From positions 1-64,000 of the forward strand of contig CAXBFG010000006.1 of assembly GCA_963975155.1 (NCBI GenBank): a DNA stretch of 64,000 nt. The letters run 5' to 3'. Shown here one piece after another: positions 1-8,486 of the stretch (its first letter is position 1; each line of letters opens with the position of its first letter). The notes under the pieces are model-generated. The model did not search any database. It was given only the letters and a program-made list of their open reading frames with translations, and was not told the DNA's origin. The stretch is from UBA5109 sp963975155. GTDB taxonomy: Bacteria > Pseudomonadota > Gammaproteobacteria > Pseudomonadales > Pseudohongiellaceae. A program made the position numbers and the translations under genes.

Positions 1-1228
1 TGTGGTCCATACCTTCCATATTGGAAGCGCTCATATCCATTTGACTGTGGTCCATGCCTTCCATGTCCATAGCTGACATATCCATTCCCATATCGGCGTG
101 TCCCAATACAGGTCTTGGATCCATGGCAGGAACCTTAGCACTAAGGCCTGCTTCAGGAGTTAAGGTACCAAGCGCGTATCCGGTTCGATCAATGCTTTGT
201 GCAAAAATTGTATATGCAGTATCAGCATGCGGTTCAACAATGACATCATAGGTTTCTGCAACTCCAATTCTAAACTCGTCAATGGTGACCGGCTCAATCG
301 CCTGACCATCAGCAGCCACAACGGTCATTGCCAGACCCGGCATGCGCACATCAAAGATGGTCATCGCTGCACTGTTGATGAATCGTATGCGAATTTTTTC
401 ACCTCGCTGAAAAAGCGCCGTCCAGTTTTGATCCGGCGTATTACCATTCATCAGGAAGGTATAGGTATAGCCTGTTACATCGGCTATATCACGATCACTC
501 ATGCGCATCTGATTCCACATGGCGCGATCATTCCAGGTTTGCGTAATACCTTTGGTTTTTATTTCCTGCCAAAGATCACCTGCCGTACGCTGATTAAAAT
601 TGTAGTAATGGCTCATTTTTTTAAGCCTGGCATAAATCCTGTGTGGCGAAGTATCACTCCAGTCAGATAGTTGAACGACATAATCGCGATCAACTCTTAC
701 CGGGTCTTCATCTCTTGGTGATACCACGATAGCGCCATACAATCCTGTTTGTTCCTGGAATCCTGAGTGACTGTGATACCAGTAAGTACCGCTTTGATTG
801 ACTGTAAAGCGGTATTCAAAACTCTGCCCAGGTTTAATCCCGTCAAAACTCAGTCCTGGCACACCGTCCATGGCACTTGGCAAAATAATGCCATGCCAGT
901 GAACTGAACTGTCTTCTGCCAGATTGTTGGTCACTTTCAAACGAATTTCATCACCTTCACGCCAGTGTAAAATGGGCGCCGGAATACTGTCATTAAGCGC
1001 CGTTGCTATAGTTTCCCGGCCGGTATAATTCACGACTTTATAGCCAATGCTTAAATCAAATTCTCGGCCGCTTAAAGTTTCAGGAGCTTGCGCCTGTGCA
1101 GTTTGCGCCCATAAAGATTCGGCATTCAGTCCGAGTAAGGCGCTTCCAGCAACAGTACCCGTAACGAACTTACGTCTGGAAAAGGCATGCTGATCAAGCC
1201 TGCCTGGATGGTCTTTTGTTTTATGCAT
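1..1228 (-). CDS. copA: Multicopper oxidase, copper resistance protein A (3' part beyond window)
   Basis: Periplasmic Cu(I)-oxidising multicopper oxidase of the PcoA/CopA type. The start at 1228 follows an AAGGGAAAG ribosome-binding site. The first 50 residues hold a twin-arginine signal (SRRKFVTGT) and an Ala-rich cleavage region. Type 2/3 copper ligands are visible as HWHGIILP and, further on, YWYHSHSGFQEQTG. Near the window edge the protein enters a Met-rich stretch (repeated MDM, GMDH and SxMDM units) typical of CopA copper-binding loops. About 409 codons are present; the C-terminal cupredoxin domain with the HCHxxxH cluster lies outside the window. It sits 143 bp downstream of the CopL-like gene on the same strand, so the two probably form a copper-induced operon. 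Confidence 0.93.
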   Translation of the reverse strand, partial: MHKTKDHPGRLDQHAFSRRKFVTGTVAGSALLGLNAESLWAQTAQAQAPETLSGREFDLSIGYKVVNYTGRETIATALNDSIPAPILHWREGDEIRLKVTNNLAEDSSVHWHGIILPSAMDGVPGLSFDGIKPGQSFEYRFTVNQSGTYWYHSHSGFQEQTGLYGAIVVSPRDEDPVRVDRDYVVQLSDWSDTSPHRIYARLKKMSHYYNFNQRTAGDLWQEIKTKGITQTWNDRAMWNQMRMSDRDIADVTGYTYTFLMNGNTPDQNWTALFQRGEKIRIRFINSAAMTIFDVRMPGLAMTVVAADGQAIEPVTIDEFRIGVAETYDVIVEPHADTAYTIFAQSIDRTGYALGTLTPEAGLSAKVPAMDPRPVLGHADMGMDMSAMDMEGMDHSQMDMSASNMEGMDH

Positions 1229-1371
1229 TGCCTAACTTTCCCTTAGAGTTTATTTATTACGCAATAAGATAAATTTTCATGATGACAAAAGGGTCAAAAC
1301 AACCTGCGGGAAAGGCATTAATAAACTAATGAATAGCAGTTTTCCTAAAACGCAGGCGTACTAATCCTGTG

Positions 1372-1761
1372 TCAGGCAAATATGGGAGGTCTAAATGGAT
1401 TCTCACTAAACCTTGAGCCTAGCAAGAAGGTGTAGAAGGAAGGATTAACTTGCGCAAGCAAGATCTTTTGTTGATTTTCGGAATACGGCAATGCCAATGA
1501 TGCAACACCACAAAATTCACAATGCAAATCACATTGTGTATTTTCAGCCTCCTGCATATCCATTTGATCGGACATCTGTTGCTCAGATGCATTCATAGAC
1601 ATATGTTGATGCTGATACATATGACCATCATGCGGGGAATTTCCATGACCTGAATTCGGGCTCATTGCGCTACAACAGGACAGCAACGGCATCGCCACTG
1701 TTTGCCCACAAAAAATAAGCAGAAACAGAAATAACAGATATTGAGTTTTGGCTACTTTCAT
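1372..1761 (-). CDS. copL: Small secreted His/Met/Cys-rich protein, CopL-like
   Basis: A 129-residue exported protein with a hydrophobic signal segment (about residues 7-24), then a His/Met-rich middle (HGHMYQHQHMSM, SDQMDMQ) and a Cys cluster CDLHCEFCG. The C-terminus ends in a FRPPIFA tail like that of CopL proteins. Its position directly upstream of copA on the same strand matches copL of xanthomonad copLAB operons, where CopL is needed for copper-induced expression. The metal-binding composition and context are visible; the CopL name is inference because these peptides are short and poorly conserved. It could equally be called a DUF2946-like copper-binding protein. Confidence 0.65.
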   Translation of the reverse strand: MKVAKTQYLLFLFLLIFCGQTVAMPLLSCCSAMSPNSGHGNSPHDGHMYQHQHMSMNASEQQMSDQMDMQEAENTQCDLHCEFCGVASLALPYSENQQKILLAQVNPSFYTFLLGSRFSENPFRPPIFA

Positions 1762-1814
1762 TACGCTGTTATCGTAATCCTAAGCGACATTATTGGCAAG
1801 TTTAATGAAAGCCA

Positions 1815-2208
1815 GGTAGTGCGTCAGTTTGAAAAAGCTGGTGTTATAGAAACCGCCGCTTCTGCCTTGTTCACCCTTCGATCTTTCCTTCCTGTTTTTC
1901 CGGCGCTGCGGAACTCGTCGCTTTGCTCCTCAGACAGTCCTCGCGCTTGATCGGAAAAACACTCAGGAAAACTACATCTCAATGGGTTCACATGGCAGTA
2001 AGGGCGGCTTTCCTTGCATTGTCGACTTTTAAAGGATGTTTAATGCACAGTCTTGATGACGAGCTATCAGGTCGGCGACCGTCTGACGACAGGAAGTCGT
2101 CAGCCGAGCCTGTACAGGGATGTACGCTTTTTGGCGTGTCGTCAACTGGATAGCTCGGCATTAAGGCTGAGAATACTAAGTAGTAAAATTTCAAACCGAC
2201 GCACTACC
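1815..2208 (+). repeat. Full-length MITE-like dispersed repeat, copy R1
   Basis: About 390-bp intergenic element bounded by near-perfect 19-bp terminal inverted repeats: left GGTAGTGCGTCAGTTTGAA at 1815-1833, right at 2190-2208 (one mismatch). Both ends are abutted by GAAAGCC (1807-1813 and 2209-2215), a possible 7-bp target duplication. It holds two sub-modules shared with the 28-kb copy: a palindrome-bounded module around 1887-1970 and a long hairpin at 2048-2169 (stem includes GAGCTATC/GATAGCTC, with the nested inverted repeat CTGACGAC/GTCGTCAG). No credible reading frame or transposase lies inside. The open frames here are by-products of the repeat. Mobility is inferred from the ends. Confidence 0.75.
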
Positions 2209-2297
2209 GAAAGCCGAAATAATTTCCGGAAAGGAACATTCCTGCTTATTGCGACTTGCGAACAAACAGGAATGATGAATGTAAATTAATGTTGCGC

Positions 2298-2951
2298 TTA
2301 TTTAGGTGCTTTAGCGTAACGCAGATACGGTAATTTAATATCCAGATCACCGAATTTTGCTTTAGCTTCGTCATCGTTGAGGCTAAGTGCTACGATAACA
2401 TCCTGACCTGGAACCCAGTTTGCCGGTGTCGCTATGGGAACTCCGTCGGTAGCCTGAACTGCATCAAGTGCGCGTAGAATCTCTGCAAAATTTCGCCCTA
2501 CCGACATAGGGTAAGTCATCATCAGTCTGACCTTTTTGTTGGGGCCAATAATAAACACGGTACGCACTGTCGCGCTATGTGCAGGGGTACGTCCATCTGG
2601 TAAATACGCATCGGCTGGCAACATGTCATAAAGCTTGGCTACCTGCAGCGAGGTGTCGTCAATAATAGGGAAGTCGGCTGGCGCGCCGGCAAAGGCCTCG
2701 ATATCACGCTGCCATTTTTTATGCTCGTCCACGTTATCAACTGAGACACCCATCACTTTCGTATTGCGTTTGGCAAACTCCGGAGCCAGCTGTGCAACAG
2801 CCCCGAACTCGGTAGTACACACCGGGGTGAAATCCTTGGGGTGCGAAAACAGGATCGCGTAACTGTCGCCTATCCAGTCATGCAAGGTTAACTGCCCCGC
2901 AGTAGAGTCAGTTGTAAAGTTCGGGGCAGTGTCATTAATTCGTAGTGACAT
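2298..2951 (-). CDS. 1-Cys peroxiredoxin (Prx6/LsfA type)
   Basis: Thiol peroxidase of the Prx6 group, reducing H2O2 and organic peroxides in the cytoplasm. The 217-residue length fits the 1-Cys class. The peroxidatic motif PVCTTE places the active cysteine at residue 45, with Thr42 in the FTPVC context and a downstream Arg (RTVF region). The C-terminal AhpC/TSA extension (PANWVPGQDVIVALSL) is typical of Prx6 proteins. No resolving Cys of the 2-Cys type is seen. The start follows AGAGGA. It appears monocistronic, next to repeat R1. No LysR or OxyR-type regulator is adjacent. Confidence 0.92.
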   Translation of the reverse strand: MSLRINDTAPNFTTDSTAGQLTLHDWIGDSYAILFSHPKDFTPVCTTEFGAVAQLAPEFAKRNTKVMGVSVDNVDEHKKWQRDIEAFAGAPADFPIIDDTSLQVAKLYDMLPADAYLPDGRTPAHSATVRTVFIIGPNKKVRLMMTYPMSVGRNFAEILRALDAVQATDGVPIATPANWVPGQDVIVALSLNDDEAKAKFGDLDIKLPYLRYAKAPK

Positions 2952-3204
2952 AATTAATCCTCTGTTTATTTATAAAATTGGCGGAAAAAAATTAAAATGA
3001 TCAGGCTCTGCAGGCCTGCAGATCACAACAAAGTAGACTCATGTTCAGGCTTTGTCAATATTCTGCGCTAGCTCAGAGAGCTATGTCTTTTTCGTTAAGC
3101 AAGGCTCTTACCTGACTCTTTAATAATCACATTTTATGAGAATTCAATAGGCAGTCAGCTAATTTAGCCAAAATTACAGTGGCATAAAGCATCAATCCCT
3201 GTCT

Positions 3205-4248
3205 TTATTCACCGCGTTTTGCTTTCACCGATTCATTGATAACCTTTTTATAGAAGCTGCCAAATTTTTTGTCACTGGCCCTGCGCTCTGCGAGACTGGC
3301 TTTATTAAGGGCCTGCTCTCTCAAGAGTTTGGAGTAATTCTTAAAACGACGTAGTTCCAGTTCTCCGGAGTTTATTGCCGCCTGCACTCTGCAACCAGGC
3401 TCATTGTCATGCTGGCAATCACTGAAACGACATGCTGAAGACAGTTCATCAATATCGGAAAAAGTTGTCGCTATGCCTTCTTCACAATCAACCAGTTGCA
3501 GTTCTCGCATTCCTGGAGTGTCAAGTATCATGGCTCCGCCAGGTAATTTTAAGAGACTTCGCCTTGTCGTCGTATGGCGACCTTTTGCATCATCCTCCCG
3601 TATTGCAGCAGTCTTTTGTGACTCTGCTCCCAACAAGGTATTACTCAGACTGGACTTGCCGGAACCTGATGAGCCCAGCATCACCACTGTTTTTCCCAAC
3701 TGACACCAGGGCAACAACACTGATACACAATGGCTATCCAGACAATTTACCAGTTCAGTGCAGAGCTGATTATCCAGTTGTCTGAGCTGATCAAGGTAAT
3801 GATCCGGATCTGGGCATAGGTCCATCTTGCTTAACACCAGAACAGGAGTAGAACCTGCTTCATTGACAATACTTAAATAGCGCTCAATTCGATTGAGATT
3901 AAAATCTTCGTTCATAGAACAAACAATAAATGCCGTATCAATATTGGCGGCAATCAGTTGTTCAGTCAGTCTGCTTCCGGCTGCTTTTCGGCGAAAACAG
4001 CTTCTTCGTTCCAAAGCTCGCAAGAAAGCACCATTGGCATCAAGCAGTAACCAGTCTCCCACCGTCAGTAAGGGCATACCAGGATGTAACGCTATAGTCA
4101 GTCTGCCGGCAGCATTTTCAACTTCAATGCTGGCTTTATGCTGCTCCACAATTCTAGCCGGAACTGCGGATTCCCATTCCTGCTCTGAAAGTTGTTGCTG
4201 AAAAAATGGCAGCCAACCCAATGTGGTTAAAAAAGCATTATTGTTCAT
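3205..4248 (-). CDS. rsgA: Ribosome small-subunit-dependent GTPase A
   Basis: Circularly permuted GTPase that acts in late maturation of the 30S subunit. An N-terminal OB-fold-like region (about residues 30-80) precedes the permuted GTPase. The G4-type motif SKMDL is at about 140-144, the P-loop GSSGSGKS at 192-199 and G3 DTPG at 243-246. A zinc knuckle has Cys273, Cys278, His280 and Cys286, the usual C-C-H-C arrangement. The length of 347 residues is normal. The Shine-Dalgarno upstream of the ATG is weak. It is followed by an unrelated oxidoreductase on the same strand; no psd or orn neighbour is present. Confidence 0.95.
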   Translation of the reverse strand: MNNNAFLTTLGWLPFFQQQLSEQEWESAVPARIVEQHKASIEVENAAGRLTIALHPGMPLLTVGDWLLLDANGAFLRALERRSCFRRKAAGSRLTEQLIAANIDTAFIVCSMNEDFNLNRIERYLSIVNEAGSTPVLVLSKMDLCPDPDHYLDQLRQLDNQLCTELVNCLDSHCVSVLLPWCQLGKTVVMLGSSGSGKSSLSNTLLGAESQKTAAIREDDAKGRHTTTRRSLLKLPGGAMILDTPGMRELQLVDCEEGIATTFSDIDELSSACRFSDCQHDNEPGCRVQAAINSGELELRRFKNYSKLLREQALNKASLAERRASDKKFGSFYKKVINESVKAKRGE

Positions 4249-4351
4249 AACATGCTCATATTTTCAGCCTGGTTTATCGCTTGTTTTATGGTTATTATTT
4301 TTATTATTTGTTATCGCATATACAGCAAGCGCAGCTGCATCGAAAAACTGT

Positions 4352-5359
4352 TTAAATAATAACGCCTATTTTGCCAAAGTGACTCCCGGATTCTTCATGT
4401 CGGAAGGCATCAGCCAGATCTGCCAGTTGAAATTCGCGATCAATAACAGGCTTTAAACCAATCGCATTAATGCCACGAACCATTTCTTGCTGCTGACGAC
4501 GACTGCCGACAATCAATCCATTCAGGCGTTGCTGTTTGCGCATAAAGTTGGCTGTTGGTATATCGCCCTTGATGCCGGTCAATACACCGATCAGCGCCAT
4601 ATGTCCCCCTATTCTGCAAGCAGAGATAGACTGTGGCAATGTTGCTGGCCCTCCTACTTCAATAATATGATCGACACCACGGCCGTCTGTCCACTCCAGC
4701 ACATGCTCGCTCCAGTTTTCATGGGTTTTATAGTTTACGGCTTGCTCTACTCCCATAGCCAAGAGCCGTTCTATTTTTGCATCAGAAGAAGATGTTGCAA
4801 ATACTCTGGCGCCCATTGCCATAGCCAACTGCAACGCAAATATCGACACGCCTCCCGTGCCGAGTATCAGCACAGTGTCGCCTGCCTTTAGTCTGCCGAG
4901 TTCAACCAGCGCTCTCCAGGCAGTCAATCCGGCTGTAGTTAATGTCGCGGCTTCAACATGTGAGTAATTTTCCGGTGCATGCGTAAACCATGTCGCTGGC
5001 TTGGTCACTCTTTCACGTGCATAACCATCAATGCCATCACCAGGAGTTCGCCTGAAATCACCAATAGTTGCCGGTCCATCCTGCCAATCCGGAAAAAAAC
5101 ACGAGACAACATGGTCGCCAACCTTAAACTCAGTAACACCTTCACCAACGGCTTCGACGGTACCAGCCCCATCGGACATTGGAATACGCCCTTCTGCAGG
5201 CTTCATGACCCCCATCACAACACCATAGTCGTGAAAGTTTAAGGAACTGGCCTGAATCCTCACCTGAATTTCACCAGGACCGGGTGCCTGTGCTTCGTCA
5301 AGATCAACATACTGCAGATTGTCCAATCCTGCAGGTAACTTAATACGTATTCCTTTCAT
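4352..5359 (-). CDS. Zinc-independent MDR-family NAD(P)-dependent oxidoreductase
   Basis: Medium-chain dehydrogenase/reductase of the quinone oxidoreductase/zinc-type alcohol dehydrogenase-like group, 335 residues. The GroES-like N-terminal domain (SSLNFHDYGVVMG, VGEGVTEFKVGDHV) is followed by a Rossmann fold with a nucleotide-binding turn (VLILGTGGVS) at about residue 165-180. The four-Cys structural zinc loop is absent and the catalytic Cys position is occupied by the NFHD segment, so a zinc-independent reductase is likely. The substrate cannot be read from the sequence. The start follows AGAGGTAAAGC. It stands alone between rsgA and a 312-bp gap. Confidence 0.85.
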   Translation of the reverse strand: MKGIRIKLPAGLDNLQYVDLDEAQAPGPGEIQVRIQASSLNFHDYGVVMGVMKPAEGRIPMSDGAGTVEAVGEGVTEFKVGDHVVSCFFPDWQDGPATIGDFRRTPGDGIDGYARERVTKPATWFTHAPENYSHVEAATLTTAGLTAWRALVELGRLKAGDTVLILGTGGVSIFALQLAMAMGARVFATSSSDAKIERLLAMGVEQAVNYKTHENWSEHVLEWTDGRGVDHIIEVGGPATLPQSISACRIGGHMALIGVLTGIKGDIPTANFMRKQQRLNGLIVGSRRQQQEMVRGINAIGLKPVIDREFQLADLADAFRHEESGSHFGKIGVII

Positions 5360-5671
5360 GCTTTACCTCTAAATAGTTTTGTTCGTGTTTTCTGATTGAT
5401 GAATTGATGCCTTCCTGCCCGGATGGAAGTGCCTGAAGATGAAACAGCTTATAGAGAGTGATTAGATAACTGTACCCTGCATTTTGCAAGTTGACCTTTT
5501 AAGGAGTTATGGTCAGAACAACATTTTGCAAACTGAGCCAGGCTGACAAGCTTGCACAGTTTACAAAAAATATTTGAGGACTTTGGGGAAAGAAAAATAT
5601 TTAACGGGAAGTATTATGACAAGACTTAAGCCCGTATAAGCGGAATACGGGCTATATCATAGTTCAGTCAG
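5360..5671. other. Intergenic region between oxidoreductase and DUF6152 gene
   Basis: This 312-bp gap holds the upstream region of the oxidoreductase gene (minus strand) and the 3' side of the DUF6152 gene. The only clear structure is the hairpin at 5629-5653, listed separately. I see no supportable reading frame, repeat copy or RNA gene in it. Confidence 0.5.
5629..5653 (-). terminator. Probable transcription terminator of the DUF6152 operon
   Basis: A perfect 9-bp stem, AGCCCGTAT/ATACGGGCT, closes a 7-nt loop 18 bp past the DUF6152 stop codon. Read on the minus strand it is followed by TTAAGTCTTGT, a weak T-rich stretch. A stem-loop at an operon end is seen directly; the terminator role is inferred and the poor U-tract lowers confidence. 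Confidence 0.5.
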
Positions 5672-6079
5672 CTACTCAGCATCGGACTCGTAAGAAGATG
5701 CTGCCTGGAAAACGGTGCCGTCTGCCAGAATCACGATTTTGGCATTGGCGAGTTTTTCACCACTTCTGGCTAAATAACCGTCAGCCGTAATCTGATCGCC
5801 CATTTTCAGCGTATCGCGGGTCCAGCCATAGCGAACCAGAGTATTTGGACTGCCCAGTTCGAAAGTCCAGCTTTCTGAACTACCATCATCCTGCATCACA
5901 TCAATGACAAAAAAGGCATGTGGATTAACCCATCGGATACCGCTAACTGTTCCAACCAGAGCCGTTGATTTATCAGGATCATATTGCCCGATAAAGGAGT
6001 GGTGCGAGAAAGCCTGTACAGAGATGCCAAGCAAAGAAGTCACTGTTAAAACTATCAAAGCTATTTTTTTAATTTTCAT
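5672..6079 (-). CDS. Exported DUF6152-family protein (copy 1)
   Basis: A 135-residue secreted protein of unknown function. A signal peptide (about residues 1-26, ending VQAFS) precedes the diagnostic HHSFIGQYDPDK start of the mature protein. The DUF6152 pattern continues with GTVSGIRWVNPHAFFVID, WTFELGSPNTLVRYGWTRDTLKMGDQI and an Ala/Gly-rich end. The fold is probably a small OB-like beta barrel, which is inference. The start follows CGGAGTTCAAT. It lies 48 bp downstream of the secreted partner gene in the same direction. A paralogue at 25288-25686 has the same kind of partner, so the two proteins probably work together in the periplasm. Confidence 0.85.
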   Translation of the reverse strand: MKIKKIALIVLTVTSLLGISVQAFSHHSFIGQYDPDKSTALVGTVSGIRWVNPHAFFVIDVMQDDGSSESWTFELGSPNTLVRYGWTRDTLKMGDQITADGYLARSGEKLANAKIVILADGTVFQAASSYESDAE

Positions 6080-6127
6080 ATTGAACTCCGTCGTGTATTT
6101 ATGTTTCTAATAATCATGCAGATAAGT

Positions 6128-7186
6128 TTAGGGTCTTCCCTGCCAGATCGGCTGCTCCCAATGTGAAGGATCTGTATTGCCTTCGGCGCATATAAACTCG
6201 AGTATCTCTTCACCAAGCACTAATCCGAATTCCCGGATATTGGTATAGCTGTCGGTCAATGCCTCAGGATCATCCACGGTTATTTCTACCCGCATAGTGC
6301 CCAGTTCAGGTCGTGTATAGCGTTCAGTTACGACCATATTGGCCGTGTGTATGCCAAAGCCCGGCGTATACTCATTAAAGCCATCAGTAACCACTACCAG
6401 AGTATCCCCTTCCCAATGACCAACGGATCGACCCTGCCAGCTGGGGTTCCAGAATTCAGGTGGTTCCCTGCCGTCCAGAAAAATCTGTCGCCAGCCTGGT
6501 GTCACGAATTCCATAATTTGAATAATAATATTCGGCGTTTGTACTATCTGCCATGGGTAGCCCATGGTCGATAGGACTGCACTCTGTGGCAAACAATAGG
6601 CGCCTGCATTCTGAAAATTCAGGGCTCGCAACTCTTCATCCATTTCTGCTGCCCAGGGCTGATAGGGAGGGCGGATAACTGGCACATCTGGCGTCTGACG
6701 CACCACCCAGTGTCCTGAAAAGTCCACCTGTCCGTTAAAAAGCCTTGGTGCTGGCCCATTAAGTTCACCAGTGCGTCTCATCATATCGGCGGCGAGCATA
6801 CCGGGATCATCACCGATAGTGCCTAAATTAATACTCCATTCAATATTGAGATCATGTTGCAGCGTCTGTCCATCAGTGATGCTGATGCCCTCTTCCGTGT
6901 AAGACTGATACATGGCGGTGCGAAACAGAAAACTCAGATCGTAGGAGCCGGCCGGAAGCCCGTTGATCTGATAGTTCCCCTGCAGGGTGGTCTGCCCTCT
7001 GTATTCCTGCCCCGTGTCAGTATTAATTAACAGGACATCCTGATTCAAACCGGTAATGTTGGCCCCGTTCGGGTCAATTAAACTACCTTCAATAGCGCCT
7101 TGTGCAAAAACTGCCTGGCTGAAGGCCACACTACAATACAGGAGAGAAAGCATAAAAAAGCCATAGAATAATCGTATCAGTCTCAT
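6128..7186 (-). CDS. Secreted protein: carboxypeptidase-regulatory-like domain plus conserved uncharacterised domain
   Basis: A 352-residue exported protein. A signal peptide ends near AVFAQ (residue 29). Residues 30-115 form a carboxypeptidase-regulatory-like beta sandwich (GAIEGSLIDPNGANITG, GNYQINGLPAGSYDLSF). The C-terminal domain from about residue 150 carries a conserved pattern: GHWVVRQ, PPYQPWAAEM, CLPQSA, YPWQIVQTPN, WRQIFLDGREPP, GRSVGHWEGDTLVVVTDGFNE, VTERYTRPE and a Cys-containing end (EFICAEGN). This domain recurs beside DUF6152 genes, here and at 25.7 kb. Its activity is unknown and I do not assign one. The start follows GAGGAACAAT. It is the first gene of a two-gene unit with the DUF6152 gene. 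Confidence 0.8.
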   Translation of the reverse strand: MRLIRLFYGFFMLSLLYCSVAFSQAVFAQGAIEGSLIDPNGANITGLNQDVLLINTDTGQEYRGQTTLQGNYQINGLPAGSYDLSFLFRTAMYQSYTEEGISITDGQTLQHDLNIEWSINLGTIGDDPGMLAADMMRRTGELNGPAPRLFNGQVDFSGHWVVRQTPDVPVIRPPYQPWAAEMDEELRALNFQNAGAYCLPQSAVLSTMGYPWQIVQTPNIIIQIMEFVTPGWRQIFLDGREPPEFWNPSWQGRSVGHWEGDTLVVVTDGFNEYTPGFGIHTANMVVTERYTRPELGTMRVEITVDDPEALTDSYTNIREFGLVLGEEILEFICAEGNTDPSHWEQPIWQGRP

Positions 7187-7385
7187 TATTGTTCCTCAGG
7201 TTGAGCGATAAACTTACTTGGTTTTGCCAGGTTTTGAGTTAAACAGACTATACGTTATTTCTTTAAGATTGATAAAGGTACTAATTGGAAAATTTTTATT
7301 GAATTTATAGAAACAATAGAAATCCAGGTCATTATTATTGTACAACCGCACAAGTTGGAGAAAACGGCGAGTTCATGGAGAATGC

Positions 7386-8486
7386 TTATAGATCCAAGAG
7401 TTCTCTGCTGAGAACCATGGTTGAAAAGTATTTTCGATCACGAATGATCGATAATTGGGCAGGCTCATCTTCCTCTAACAAACTGATTCGGTAAATTAAT
7501 TCATAACGGTTATTAATGACCTGCTGGTTAACTGCCACGATGACATCCTGATTTCTCACGCCTGCTCGTTCTGCCGGACCTCCCAATTCAACATCGGTCA
7601 CCAGAGCACCTTTCGGTGTCTCCAGACCGAGTGAGATTGCACGTGAGGATGGAATATTCTCCACGTTTACTCCAATAGACCTGCGAACGACTAGTCCGTT
7701 ATTCATTAATTGATTAGAAATGTTCTTAACCACTGTTGCAGGTATGGCAATGGCTATACCTGAAGAATTAACGGTTGACGAGAGCAGACTGGAGTTGATG
7801 CCAATAATCTCACCTTGTTCATTAACGACAGGACCACCAGAATTTCCAGGATTGATCAATAAATTGGTCTGAATAAAAACAATATAATCGGCATAATTAC
7901 CCATAATGGGCAAAGGTCTGTTTACGTAACTGATAATCCCTTGTGTGACGGAACCAGAGAGCAAAAAAGGAGAACCAAATCCCAAGACCCGTTGCCCTGC
8001 CTTGATAGCTTTTTCATCGTCGGAAAAAACGCCCGGACTTAAATTTTCAGCATGAATTTTCAGCACAGCTAAGTCCGAGATTGCATCTGAACCAATATAA
8101 TCTGCAACATATTGAAAGCCATTCTCTAACACGACAAGATAACTTATTCCGCCTTGAACAATATGCTGATTTGTGACGACAAATCCATCAGATGTAAGGA
8201 TAATTCCAGTGCCATTATGGGTATGCACAGAGCTTTCTGTGTTACTGCCTAGCGACAGACTTGTCTCAAAACTGGCCGGCACAACCGATCCGCTCTGAGA
8301 AGGGTGCTCGAAGTTTTTATCAACGATGGCAACAATCGACACTATACTCGGCGCGATATTTTCGACAATTCGCGTATAGTCTGCTACTTGGGCATTGCTC
8401 AGATTATTGAAAAAAACAGAACTTGAAAATAAGAAAAAAACGGCTCGACAAATTTTGTTCTGAAATAATACAGCGAATCTATTCAT
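7386..8486 (-). CDS. HtrA/DegP-family periplasmic serine protease with one PDZ domain
   Basis: Trypsin-like S1C protease, 366 residues, for envelope protein quality control or regulated proteolysis. The N-terminus is hydrophobic (about residues 13-27), acting as signal or anchor. The triad is complete: His108 (TNQHIV), Asp138 (SDLAVLK) and Ser216 (NPGNSGGPVV). A single PDZ domain covers about residues 265-355 (GVNVENIPS, GALVTDVELGGPAERAGVRNQDVIVAVN). One PDZ suggests a DegS-like layout rather than DegP, but rseA/rseB are not nearby. The gene and its upstream flank are visibly more AT-rich than neighbours. It lies next to, and on the same strand as, the pdsRS genes; a functional link to sortase-system signalling is only speculation. 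Confidence 0.9.
   Translation of the reverse strand: MNRFAVLFQNKICRAVFFLFSSSVFFNNLSNAQVADYTRIVENIAPSIVSIVAIVDKNFEHPSQSGSVVPASFETSLSLGSNTESSVHTHNGTGIILTSDGFVVTNQHIVQGGISYLVVLENGFQYVADYIGSDAISDLAVLKIHAENLSPGVFSDDEKAIKAGQRVLGFGSPFLLSGSVTQGIISYVNRPLPIMGNYADYIVFIQTNLLINPGNSGGPVVNEQGEIIGINSSLLSSTVNSSGIAIAIPATVVKNISNQLMNNGLVVRRSIGVNVENIPSSRAISLGLETPKGALVTDVELGGPAERAGVRNQDVIVAVNQQVINNRYELIYRISLLEEDEPAQLSIIRDRKYFSTMVLSRELLDL

Noticed and set aside
2237..2274. Hairpin CATTCCTG/CAGGAATG after the peroxiredoxin gene as a terminator
   Set aside because: The 22-base loop is long, the stem is only 8 bp and there is no T-run on the minus strand.
1741..2289. Several short open frames on both strands between the CopL-like and peroxiredoxin genes
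   Set aside because: They fall in repeat R1, and the matching frame in R3 (28135-28353) shows the similarity comes from the repeat DNA, not from a conserved protein.
7386..8486. Naming the protease degS
   Set aside because: It has one PDZ domain like DegS, but the typical degQ neighbour is missing and the N-terminal segment could be a cleaved signal; family level is as far as the sequence goes.
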